A DNA stretch of 64,000 nt, from assembly GCF_044748305.1 (NCBI RefSeq), contig NZ_JBIVFT010000012.1, positions 1 to 64,000 of the forward strand. The letters are read 5' to 3'. Below are positions 51,195 through 58,752 of this stretch, one piece after another. Under the pieces are notes generated by a model. It did no database searches, was not told the DNA's origin, and worked only from the letters and a program-made list of their open reading frames with translations. Origin of the DNA: Arthrobacter_E sp044748305 (lineage in GTDB: Bacteria; Actinomycetota; Actinomycetes; Actinomycetales; Micrococcaceae). The position numbers and the translations under genes are program-made. How positions within the stretch are numbered: position 1 is the stretch's first letter; each line of letters begins with the position of its first letter.

Positions 51195-54100
51195 ATGCGG
51201 AGTTCGACGTTCACTCGCTTCTCACGACGAGGGGCCTGGGCGGTGGTCGTGGCCATCGTAGCGACGAGTCTTTTCACTGGTTCGCAGGCAGGTGCCCAGA
51301 CCGCCGAGGCAGTGACGGATGGTTTCGACGTTCCTGGGCCGACTGTTCCAGGCTGGACGCAGGCACGCAGGAACTGGTTGGTTGATTCAGGAGGAACGGT
51401 CCAGCCCGCGACGCTGGACCCTTCTGCCTCCCAGGGGACCGATGCCGGGCTCCTGCTTCGCACGACGGGCCCGCTCTCTGACCACTTCGCCATCGCTGCG
51501 ACGGTCGGAACGCGCGACGCTTCGGTCAATGACTGGAACGGAATCGTGGCGAATGCCAGCGAGGACCATGGTGGTGGCGTCTACGACTATCTCTCGCTCC
51601 GGGTGAAGCAAGGTCCGCAGGGTGGGTGGTGGCAGTTTCTCCATGTGCGGAACGGAGCCGCAGATGAGGTCCCCTTCGCCAGCGGCAGCATTCCGGGAGT
51701 GACCGGTACCGAAACGCTACGACTCGGGCTCGACGGTGGGCTTGATGGTGAATTCAAGGTGCAGATCTCCAGGGCGGGCAGTTCGCAGAATCTTGTGGAA
51801 AAGACGGTGTCGGTGCCTCTTGACCGATTGACGGTTGGGGGACGGCCGGGCCTGGCCAGCATGAGGGGCACGATCAGCGCTGATGACTTCACGGTCGACT
51901 CCAGAGGGGACTCCGAGACCGATTCGTTCACCGCGCCCCGCGGTCTCAGCCCGTCGAAGTGGACGCTGAAAGGGACGTGGACGGAAAGCGCTGGAACGTT
52001 GCGGTCCCAATGGGAGACCGGCGGTAGCCCCCGCACTGCCGAACTTCAGTCACTTCACCTTGGGACCGACACGGTGTTCAGTGCGTCGGTCCTTCCTGCG
52101 GCGTCTCCATATCGGCGCTGGCATGGAGTCGGGTTGCGTCCTGCGGGCGGCGGAGACAGCATCATTCTTCGCGTGACACCTCCGGCAAGCGGGTACAGTT
52201 CCCCGTCCCCGGCGATGTGGGACCTGGTGAGGATGACCCCGGGTTCAGAACCTCAACGAATCACCGACGCTGCAAACATGCCCTTGACCGGCGAACTTGC
52301 GAACTTCGATGCATCTCGTGCGGTGGTTTTAGCCCTCCGGAACCACGGCGATGGACTGCTTGAACTGTCAGTCGTTCAAGGTGGAGTTCCTCTGTTGTCG
52401 CGGAACGTGGTTCCGTCAGGAACGTTGCCCAAGGCGACTCCCGGTGGTCGCGGCCTGCTGTTTTCACAAGGTTCTGACGCCGCTTTCGATGAGATCCGGA
52501 TCGCCACGGATGGCACCGTGTTCACCGACGATTTCGGCAGGACTGCGGCCGATGCAGGGGCGGAGGGGCCGGACGCAGCCCTACCGGAACAGGAACTCGC
52601 CGGGAACTGGCAGGAGTTCCGTGGGGACTGGGCCATTCGCGACGGGGTTGCAAAAGTCGCGACGACCGAGGAGATCTACCCGGGCCGTGGCCGTGGCCTT
52701 TTGACCGCGTTGCCGGGGCGGTGGGCCGGCGATGCTGATTTCCGCTTCTCGGCAAAGCTGAGGCCATCGCCAGGAAGTCGGTGGAGTGGCATTTTTCTCT
52801 ACGGAATGTCAGGAACGCAAAAGAGTTGGTATGAGCAGTATTTCGCCTTCCAGATCGCACCCGGGGCCGGGTGGCGCTGGATAGAGAATCGCGAAGACGG
52901 TGCGGACAGCGCCGCAGTGATGAAAGAAGAGCCTGCATGCGAAGGCGGTTCTGCTTGCGCTGACCCGTCCTTCACAGTTGCCGCAGATACGAGTTATGAA
53001 CTGACCGTCTGGCGGAAAGCTGCTGATCCTCCGCGGACGATTCACTTTGCCGTTGCACGGGACGGAACTCCCGTCCTGCCCGAACAGACCGTGATTCTCA
53101 AGGGAAGCCGCCCTCTGGAAGGCGCCACAGGGCTCATCGCCCAGAGCCCGGATGTGGCCTTTGACGGTGTGGCGTTGACTTCGCCGGAATCGAGTCGTCC
53201 CGCAGATCCGCCGGTCATTCGTCAGATTCCCGACTCTGCGAATCCCGCACGGTCCACGTGGACCGTGGACCCGGTCTCAAATGGCCGCTTTCTGAGCAGC
53301 TACACGGGATCGCCTGCGACTCCGACAGCGTCGACCCCTCCAGGAGGATGGAGGCTGCCCGAGAACAACGAATCGATGTCCCCCGTCCCTCAGGCGCTGT
53401 ACACGGTCAAAGACGCGAGCGGGCAGGCACAGGACCAATACATCGCGTACTACAACGAAAACCGGCGGCTGGCACTTGCCAAGCGGACCATGGTGGGAAC
53501 TGCCTGGGGTCCGTTTGATCATGTCGAAGTCGATTCCGCCCAGCTGGACCACTATGACTCCCACAACAACATCGCGCTTGCCGTCAGTGGTGACGGAGTC
53601 ATCCATCTGGCGGGATCCATGCATGCCACTCCCATGTACTACTTCGCTTCACGGCTGCCGGGGGACATTCACTCAATGACGAGAACTACCCCGATGGTCA
53701 CAGGCGCTCCCGAATCCCAAGTGACATACCCCGTGTTTTTCGAGATGGCCGGAGCGCTCTACTTCGGATACCGGAGCGGTGTCAGTGGGGCCGGCGAATG
53801 GCGGTACAACCGGTACGTGAGCGGACACTGGTCCCCGCCCCAGGGTCCGCTCTTCGATTCCACAGGAGGAAGTGCCTACCCAGCGAACCACGGACGGCCG
53901 CTTCTTGGTCCGGACGGGCGTTGGCACATGGCATGGACATGGCGCTCGGAGATGAAAGCGGGTGCCAACGGCTTTGTCTCTTATGCGGTGAGTGATGACT
54001 TCGTGACCTGGTACGGGGCAGACGGGACCAAAGTCGCCGGCCCTCGCGCCGATGGCACTGTCGATCCGCTCTCGGTGAATGACACTGCGGCGATCGTCGA

Positions 54101-54779
54101 TCAGAGCGGGTCCTTCAACGGGGTGGCGACCGGCCTCGTGTCCATTGGGTTCGACCGCCAGAAGAAGCCGGTCCTGGGGTACACCCGTTTCGACATCACG
54201 GACTCGGCCGCACGAGAAGAAAATTTCGAGGCAGGCCCGGGAAGCACTCAGTTCTTTGCCGCGAGACCACGCCCAGGCGGGGGCTGGCAACATGTTCAAC
54301 TCACGAACCAGTATGGCCGCTGGGCCCCGGTCGGGCCGGGCACCATGGTCTTTCCGGTCGACGTCGGTTCAACGTCCGCTGACGCGCCGGCAGGCCTGCT
54401 GGCGATGCCCTATAGCTATGGATGGAAGAGCGGCACCTTTCTGCTCGACGAGTCGACCCTCGAAGTCAGGAATGAAGCCTCGACGACGGCGAAGTACGGT
54501 GGCTTCACGAGGCGGCCGGGGGAGCCCGCGGCTGCGCCGTCCGGCATGGCCTGGCAGATCACCGAGGACGGCTCGGATTTCCGCGTGGCGTCCGGCACTG
54601 ATACCGGTGCCCGGTATGTCATGCGCTATGCGACGTTTCCCACGGCTTCCTGCAAAGCTGATGCGGCAGGAAACACCGACAGCGACAACACGGGGCCTTG
54701 CGATCCCACTGGTGAATGGATCCCGAAAGCTCAACAGGCCCAGCTTCGGCAGCCGATGGATGTCTACCTTGTGAAATAG
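51195..54779 (+). CDS. Giant secreted BNR-propeller, polysaccharide-lyase-like protein
   Basis: 1194 aa. Signal peptide 1-35 (AVVVAIVATSLFTGSQAGAQ). Three tandem jelly-roll segments of about 200 residues each begin at roughly 42 (DGFDVPGPT), 243 (DSFTAPRG) and 450 (DDFGRTAA). The C-terminal 500 residues match the BNR_4 propeller type: LDHYDSHNNIALAVSGDGVI near residue 785, then HLAGSMH. Family PL24/PL25 ulvan lyases have such folds. Target polysaccharide unknown. GGGGGATGG precedes the ATG. Codons look less GC-rich than in neighbours, suggesting transfer. Confidence 0.8.
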   Translation: MRSSTFTRFSRRGAWAVVVAIVATSLFTGSQAGAQTAEAVTDGFDVPGPTVPGWTQARRNWLVDSGGTVQPATLDPSASQGTDAGLLLRTTGPLSDHFAIAATVGTRDASVNDWNGIVANASEDHGGGVYDYLSLRVKQGPQGGWWQFLHVRNGAADEVPFASGSIPGVTGTETLRLGLDGGLDGEFKVQISRAGSSQNLVEKTVSVPLDRLTVGGRPGLASMRGTISADDFTVDSRGDSETDSFTAPRGLSPSKWTLKGTWTESAGTLRSQWETGGSPRTAELQSLHLGTDTVFSASVLPAASPYRRWHGVGLRPAGGGDSIILRVTPPASGYSSPSPAMWDLVRMTPGSEPQRITDAANMPLTGELANFDASRAVVLALRNHGDGLLELSVVQGGVPLLSRNVVPSGTLPKATPGGRGLLFSQGSDAAFDEIRIATDGTVFTDDFGRTAADAGAEGPDAALPEQELAGNWQEFRGDWAIRDGVAKVATTEEIYPGRGRGLLTALPGRWAGDADFRFSAKLRPSPGSRWSGIFLYGMSGTQKSWYEQYFAFQIAPGAGWRWIENREDGADSAAVMKEEPACEGGSACADPSFTVAADTSYELTVWRKAADPPRTIHFAVARDGTPVLPEQTVILKGSRPLEGATGLIAQSPDVAFDGVALTSPESSRPADPPVIRQIPDSANPARSTWTVDPVSNGRFLSSYTGSPATPTASTPPGGWRLPENNESMSPVPQALYTVKDASGQAQDQYIAYYNENRRLALAKRTMVGTAWGPFDHVEVDSAQLDHYDSHNNIALAVSGDGVIHLAGSMHATPMYYFASRLPGDIHSMTRTTPMVTGAPESQVTYPVFFEMAGALYFGYRSGVSGAGEWRYNRYVSGHWSPPQGPLFDSTGGSAYPANHGRPLLGPDGRWHMAWTWRSEMKAGANGFVSYAVSDDFVTWYGADGTKVAGPRADGTVDPLSVNDTAAIVDQSGSFNGVATGLVSIGFDRQKKPVLGYTRFDITDSAAREENFEAGPGSTQFFAARPRPGGGWQHVQLTNQYGRWAPVGPGTMVFPVDVGSTSADAPAGLLAMPYSYGWKSGTFLLDESTLEVRNEASTTAKYGGFTRRPGEPAAAPSGMAWQITEDGSDFRVASGTDTGARYVMRYATFPTASCKADAAGNTDSDNTGPCDPTGEWIPKAQQAQLRQPMDVYLVK

Positions 54780-55468
54780 CCGACTCGCGGCTTTGGCTGC
54801 CCTGCTGCGCGGATCGTGATGCCCGGCCCCGGGCTGATGCTGCCAATCGCCTCGGCCCTGATCTCGACGTCGAGGCTCGGGATGGCGTTCGAGCGATCGG
54901 TGGGGAACCACGCCCGCCCCGGCTTGGTCAGGATGAGAAGACCGCCGGGAGTCCCGACCGGCAGAAAAGTGGCGGAGTCGTCCCCGAAGCGAGGAAGTCC
55001 GAATGCGGACTCGAGCTGAGTCGCACCGCCGGAGACGTCGTGTACGGGAATGCCGACCTCGCTGATACCCAGGATGTCCTCGCTGCTGAAGGGGTGGTCC
55101 TGATCATCCGGGATATCCCGGTGGATGATGAATTCCAGGATGTTGCCATCGGGGTCGTCGAAGTAGACGGACCGGGCGTTCCACCGGGCCGGCCCCTCGA
55201 ACTCGTCGCTGCCGTCTGTCGCACGAAGGAGTGGAGTCCGCTCGGAGATCCAGGCCTTCGCCTCGCCCAACTGACGGCGAGGAATTCTGAAGGCGAGATG
55301 CTGCGCTCCCGGGCCGACAGGGCCTTCGCGCAGCAGCAGCCGGGAGCCACCGATCCGGATCGCGAGTTCGCCGTCCCGGCGTTGTACCGGAAGCCCGAGG
55401 AGTTCGCCGTAGAAGGCTTCGGCTCGGGTGATGTCAGTAGTGTCGAACGTAACTGAGGTGATCTGCAT
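54764..55468 (-). CDS. Two-domain VOC / ring-cleaving-dioxygenase-like protein
   Basis: 234 aa from ATG 55468. Two VOC modules: MQITSVTFDTTDITRAEAFY with GELLGLP and SVYFDDPDGNILEFI in the first, and EVGIPVHDVSGGATQLES onward in the second. Metal-ligand candidates are His and Glu in these strands. The start is leaderless, 6 nt after TTGGCT, and the promoter is of MerR-controlled shape. Its end overlaps the convergent lyase gene by 16 nt. Substrate unknown; a detoxifying or resistance role is possible. Confidence 0.83.
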   Translation of the reverse strand: MQITSVTFDTTDITRAEAFYGELLGLPVQRRDGELAIRIGGSRLLLREGPVGPGAQHLAFRIPRRQLGEAKAWISERTPLLRATDGSDEFEGPARWNARSVYFDDPDGNILEFIIHRDIPDDQDHPFSSEDILGISEVGIPVHDVSGGATQLESAFGLPRFGDDSATFLPVGTPGGLLILTKPGRAWFPTDRSNAIPSLDVEIRAEAIGSISPGPGITIRAAGQPKPRVGYFTR

Positions 55469-55474
55469 ACGGCC

Positions 55475-55505
55475 AGCCAATCGCCTCAACCATGGTTGAG
55501 GTCAA
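55475..55505 (-). promoter_or_regulatory. MerR-type promoter of the VOC gene
   Basis: On the minus strand: TTGACC (55500-55505), 19-bp spacer, TTGGCT (55475-55480). An 18-bp perfect palindrome, CCTCAACCATGGTTGAGG (55484-55501), fills the spacer. The overlong 19-bp spacing with a central palindrome is the hallmark of promoters that MerR-family activators untwist. Confidence 0.8.
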
Positions 55506-55588
55506 ATCCGGTGCGGCGTATCCATCGGGCCGGGTGCTGACCGGTGTCTGCGACGTCGCCTCACTGTTGCCGCTTCATTGTCGTGGCA

Positions 55589-55810
55589 TCACTGTTTCGG
55601 GCCGGGGCGGTCGACTCTACGGCTGCCCCAGGCCGCCAGGCCGACCCCGATGGCCGTGACGAGCACATAGCAGAGCAGTTGGACGACGAATCCGCCTGGA
55701 AGCCAGCCGAGCAGCCCGGCGTCGCCATGGTTGAACAGCAGCCTGATGCCTCCCTGTGCCCCGAGAACCAGCAAAGCCACTCCCGCGATCTGGGCGATGA
55801 CATTCCGCAT
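55589..55810 (-). CDS. Small membrane protein under TetR control
   Basis: 73 aa from ATG 55810 behind AAAGGA. Two hydrophobic segments (VIAQIAGVALLVLGAQGGIR and GGFVVQLLCYVLVTAIGVGL) with a short basic tail. No family recognised. It is divergent from a TetR gene, and a 32-bp imperfect palindrome lies between the two, so the pair is probably a regulator and its target. Confidence 0.7.
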   Translation of the reverse strand: MRNVIAQIAGVALLVLGAQGGIRLLFNHGDAGLLGWLPGGFVVQLLCYVLVTAIGVGLAAWGSRRVDRPGPKQ

Positions 55811-55846
55811 GAGGGTGGTCCTTTCCGTAGCGCGCTTTTTATGTAT

Positions 55847-55878
55847 CGATCGAACCATAACATGTTTTGTTACGATCG
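55847..55878. promoter_or_regulatory. 32-bp palindromic TetR operator
   Basis: CGATCG (55847-55852) and CGATCG (55873-55878) flank a central AACATGTT (55859-55866), all on one symmetry axis; 13 of 16 pairs match. It lies between the divergent TetR and membrane-protein starts. Confidence 0.7.
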
Positions 55879-55913
55879 CACCATGATGTGGGCAGAGCTG
55901 ATGGGTCACGAGG

Positions 55914-56510
55914 GTGCCACGACAGGTTGATCATGCCGAGCGGCGCCACCAGATCGCCGAAGCGGTGTGGGAGCTGGCGATGCGCGGCGGGCTGGAGCAG
56001 GTCTCGTTGCGCCAGGTGGCCGCGGAGGCGGGGGTCTCCACTCGACTGCTGCAGTACTACTTCGGTACCCGGGAGCAGATGCTGCTCGGTGCTCTGGAGA
56101 TCCTGAACGCGGAAGCCGAACAGCATGCGGCGGAGCGTATGGCGGGCCTCGGGGACACGCCGGACATGCGTGCGATCGTGCGCGGCGTCCTCCTGGAGAT
56201 GCTTCCGTTGGACGAGGAGCGCAGGCAGCGATACGTCGTGTATGCGGCGTACTTCGTCCGGTTCCTCACGGAGCCCGCCCTTGCCGCAGTGGCCGGCGCG
56301 GCGGAACCCGAGCTGGAGAACCTCGTGAGTGGCCTGCTCGCGCAAGCGCAGGAACTCGGCGAGGTTCCCGCCGACGTCGACACCGGTTCTGAGGGCGCGT
56401 TCCTCGTCGCGGGGGCCGAGGGACTGCAGACCCGCGTCCTTCTGGGGCAGTGTTCCGCGGACGACGCCGTCGCCGCTGTGGACCACCAGCTCGGACGCCT
56501 CTTCATCTGA
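55914..56510 (+). CDS. TetR/AcrR-family regulator
   Basis: 198 aa. Helix-turn-helix at about 8-52 (HQIAEAVWELAMRGGLEQVS, LRQVAAEAGVSTRLLQYYFG), then a C-terminal domain like that of TetR_C_6/BetI-type proteins. GTG start; no better in-frame start exists upstream. It is divergent from the 73-aa membrane protein gene, which it likely represses. It is the last gene before ispD. Confidence 0.88.
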   Translation: MPRQVDHAERRHQIAEAVWELAMRGGLEQVSLRQVAAEAGVSTRLLQYYFGTREQMLLGALEILNAEAEQHAAERMAGLGDTPDMRAIVRGVLLEMLPLDEERRQRYVVYAAYFVRFLTEPALAAVAGAAEPELENLVSGLLAQAQELGEVPADVDTGSEGAFLVAGAEGLQTRVLLGQCSADDAVAAVDHQLGRLFI

Positions 56511-56552
56511 CCGTTTCGGCAGGTGACAGGCCTGGGCCGGTAGGCTGGCCGC

Positions 56553-57338
56553 ATGACGTCAGATGCACGGCTCGCAGTGGTTTTGCTGGCCGCCGGTTCA
56601 GGCCAGCGCCTGGGATTCGGCATTCCGAAGGCCAAGGTCCTCCTCGGTGAAGAGCCGATTCTCCGGCATGCGCTCGCCTCGGTGACGGCGGCGGGGCTCG
56701 CCGACCATCTCGTCGTGGCAGTGCCGCAGGATGACGCCCCGGGAGAGGGGAGTCTCCGTGAGGTGATCGAGCACTTCCGCCGGGAGCACCCCGAAGCATC
56801 GTGGGAACTCTCCGTGGTCAGCGGCGGCTCGACCCGTGCGGACTCGGTGGCGCGCGCACTCGAGGTGCTGGACGGCGTCGAACACGTGTTGGTGCATGAC
56901 GCGGCCCGCCCGCTGGTCCCGGTGCAGGTGTTCCAGCGCGTCGCGGATGCCCTGCGCGCCGGAGCGCAGGCCGTCATCCCCGCAGTCCCCGTCGTCGACA
57001 CCATCAAGCAGGTCCGTCCAGGGGAGGGCGCCGAGGCGGGCATTTCACCGGAACTGGTCGCCGCCAACATCCCCCGGGATACGCTCCGGGCCGTCCAGAC
57101 CCCTCAGGGCTTCCAGCTGTCCGCGCTCCGGGCAGCGCACCAGGAAGCCCGTCAACTGGATGATGAACAGGCCGCGGCGATCACCGACGATGCGATGCTC
57201 ATGGAGGCGCGTGGCGTCCCGGTGCACGTCGTCGCAGGCTCGTCGTACTCGTTGAAGATCACCACCCCGGTGGACCTGATACTCGCCGAAGGGCTCCTGG
57301 AGGGGCCCCTCGCGAGCCGTTGGATGGAGGAGGCGTGA
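56553..57338 (+). CDS. ispD: 2-C-methyl-D-erythritol 4-phosphate cytidylyltransferase
   Basis: 261 aa, third step of the MEP isoprenoid pathway. CTP-binding VLLAAGSGQRLG with IPKAKV, then GGSTRADSV, HDAARPLV, IPAVPVVDTIK and TPQGFQ. The ATG lies 6 nt after TAGGCT (56541-56546), leaderless. Its stop overlaps the ispF start by 1 nt (TGATG). Confidence 0.96.
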   Translation: MTSDARLAVVLLAAGSGQRLGFGIPKAKVLLGEEPILRHALASVTAAGLADHLVVAVPQDDAPGEGSLREVIEHFRREHPEASWELSVVSGGSTRADSVARALEVLDGVEHVLVHDAARPLVPVQVFQRVADALRAGAQAVIPAVPVVDTIKQVRPGEGAEAGISPELVAANIPRDTLRAVQTPQGFQLSALRAAHQEARQLDDEQAAAITDDAMLMEARGVPVHVVAGSSYSLKITTPVDLILAEGLLEGPLASRWMEEA

Positions 57339-57835
57339 TGGTCATCCCACGCACCGGAATCGGCGTCGACGCCCACGCCTATGCGCCGGAGGACGCGCCG
57401 CGCCCGTTGTGGCTCGCGGGGCTCCAGTGGCCGGGCGAGCGCGGACTGGCAGGCCATTCCGACGCCGACGTCGTCGCACATGCGGCAGCGGACGCACTCT
57501 TCTCCGCGGCCGGTTTGGGAGACCTCGGCACGCACTTCGGCACGGACCGACCCGAGTTCGCCGGAGCATCAGGCGTCACCTTGCTGTCCGAGGCGGCGCG
57601 GATCGTGCGCGAAGCCGGGTTCGGGATCGGCAATGTCGCGGTGCAGTTGCTCGGAAACCGGCCCAAGTTCTCGCCGCGCCGTCTGGAAGCCGAGCAGGTG
57701 CTCAGCGAGGCCGCCGAGGCGCCCATCACTGTCTCGGCCACCACCACCGACGGGCTGGGCTTCCTGGGGCGTGGCGAAGGGCTGACCGCCGTCGCCACCG
57801 CACTCGTCTACCCGCTTCCGGGCGACGGGGCTTGA
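57338..57835 (+). CDS. ispF: 2-C-methyl-D-erythritol 2,4-cyclodiphosphate synthase
   Basis: 165 aa. Metal and substrate motifs: GIGVDAHAYA, LAGHSDADVVAHAAADAL, GDLGTHFG, and TTTDGLGFLGRGEG near the end. Makes MEcPP in the MEP pathway. Start at ATG 57338 overlapping ispD, so the pair is coupled. Confidence 0.96.
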   Translation: MVIPRTGIGVDAHAYAPEDAPRPLWLAGLQWPGERGLAGHSDADVVAHAAADALFSAAGLGDLGTHFGTDRPEFAGASGVTLLSEAARIVREAGFGIGNVAVQLLGNRPKFSPRRLEAEQVLSEAAEAPITVSATTTDGLGFLGRGEGLTAVATALVYPLPGDGA

Positions 57836-57837
57836 AC

Positions 57838-57852
57838 CTCACACAGTGTGAG
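57838..57852. promoter_or_regulatory. Palindrome ahead of the MerR gene
   Basis: CTCACAC-A-GTGTGAG, perfect 7-bp arms, 2 bp after the ispF stop and 20 bp before the MerR start. Probably the MerR protein's own operator. Confidence 0.6.
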
Positions 57853-57871
57853 CAGGTGAACTGATCAGGTC

Positions 57872-58678
57872 ATGTTGAGTATCGGAGAGTTCGCGTACCT
57901 GGGCGGAGTGTCTGTGAGGATGCTGCGCCACTACGATTCCCTCGGCCTCGTGGTGCCCGCCGCCACGGACGAGTGGACTCGTCGCAGGAGCTATGAGATG
58001 TCCCAGCTTCCGCGGCTGCGTCAGTTGCTGGCCCTGAAGGATCTGGGGTTCGGTCTGGACGAGGTCGGACCCCTGCTCGACCGTTCGCTGAGCCTGGAGG
58101 ACATGCTCGCCATGCTCCGGGACCGGGAACGGGAGGTGCAGGAGGATCTCTTCGCCGGACAGGAACGGCTCGCCCGGATCCGCGAACGGCTCCGTGTCCT
58201 GGAAATGGAGCACGAAATGCCTGAATACACTCTGACCTCCCTGTCGGCGCTGGACTTCGTCCAGACGCAGCGGACGGTCGCCGGATCAGAAGAAGTGCCG
58301 CTGTACATCAGCGGAATGTACGACCGTCTGGAAGCCGCCTGCGAACGCGCAGGCTCAGCCGTCACGGGGCCGTCGATCGCCACCTATCTCGCGGGCGACG
58401 ACGGCCTGCTCGTCACCGCAGCGCTCACCGTCAGCGATCCCTCCTCCGTTCTCGCCGAGGACGGGGCCCTGAGCGAGGGGCACGAGCCGGAGGTGCTCCG
58501 CGCGGCCACGCTCACCCATGAGGGCCGTATCCAGGACATCGGCGTCAGCTGGCAGACCCTGGGCAATCAATTGGCCGCCGCCGGGCTCGAACTGCGCGGC
58601 CCGTGCCGGGAGATCTACCACCGGACCGGTGACGGTGACGGCGGCTGGGTCGTCGAGCTGCAGCAGCCGCTCGTCTGA
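57872..58678 (+). CDS. MerR-family regulator with effector-binding tail
   Basis: 268 aa. The N-terminal MerR helix-turn-helix (LSIGEFAYLGGVSVRMLRHY, DSLGLVVPA) is followed by an antiparallel coiled coil (DMLAMLRDREREVQEDLFAG) and a GyrI-like small-molecule domain (VPLYISGMYDRLEAACERAG, GPCREIYHR). Such proteins sense amphipathic drugs. It lies between ispF and cysS, which are adjacent in related genomes. Confidence 0.88.
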   Translation: MLSIGEFAYLGGVSVRMLRHYDSLGLVVPAATDEWTRRRSYEMSQLPRLRQLLALKDLGFGLDEVGPLLDRSLSLEDMLAMLRDREREVQEDLFAGQERLARIRERLRVLEMEHEMPEYTLTSLSALDFVQTQRTVAGSEEVPLYISGMYDRLEAACERAGSAVTGPSIATYLAGDDGLLVTAALTVSDPSSVLAEDGALSEGHEPEVLRAATLTHEGRIQDIGVSWQTLGNQLAAAGLELRGPCREIYHRTGDGDGGWVVELQQPLV

Positions 58679-58691
58679 GCCGCCTTGCCGT

Positions 58692-58737
58692 CCCTGGGTC
58701 CTGTCGCGGCGGAAATGGCCGGGACAGGACCCCAGGG
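58692..58737 (+). terminator. Hairpin between the MerR gene and cysS
   Basis: 14-bp stem with one bulge (CCCTGGGTCCTGTC at 58692-58705 with 58723-58737), just before the cysS -10 box. Confidence 0.6.
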
Positions 58738-58752
58738 CATAGGCTTTGGCAG

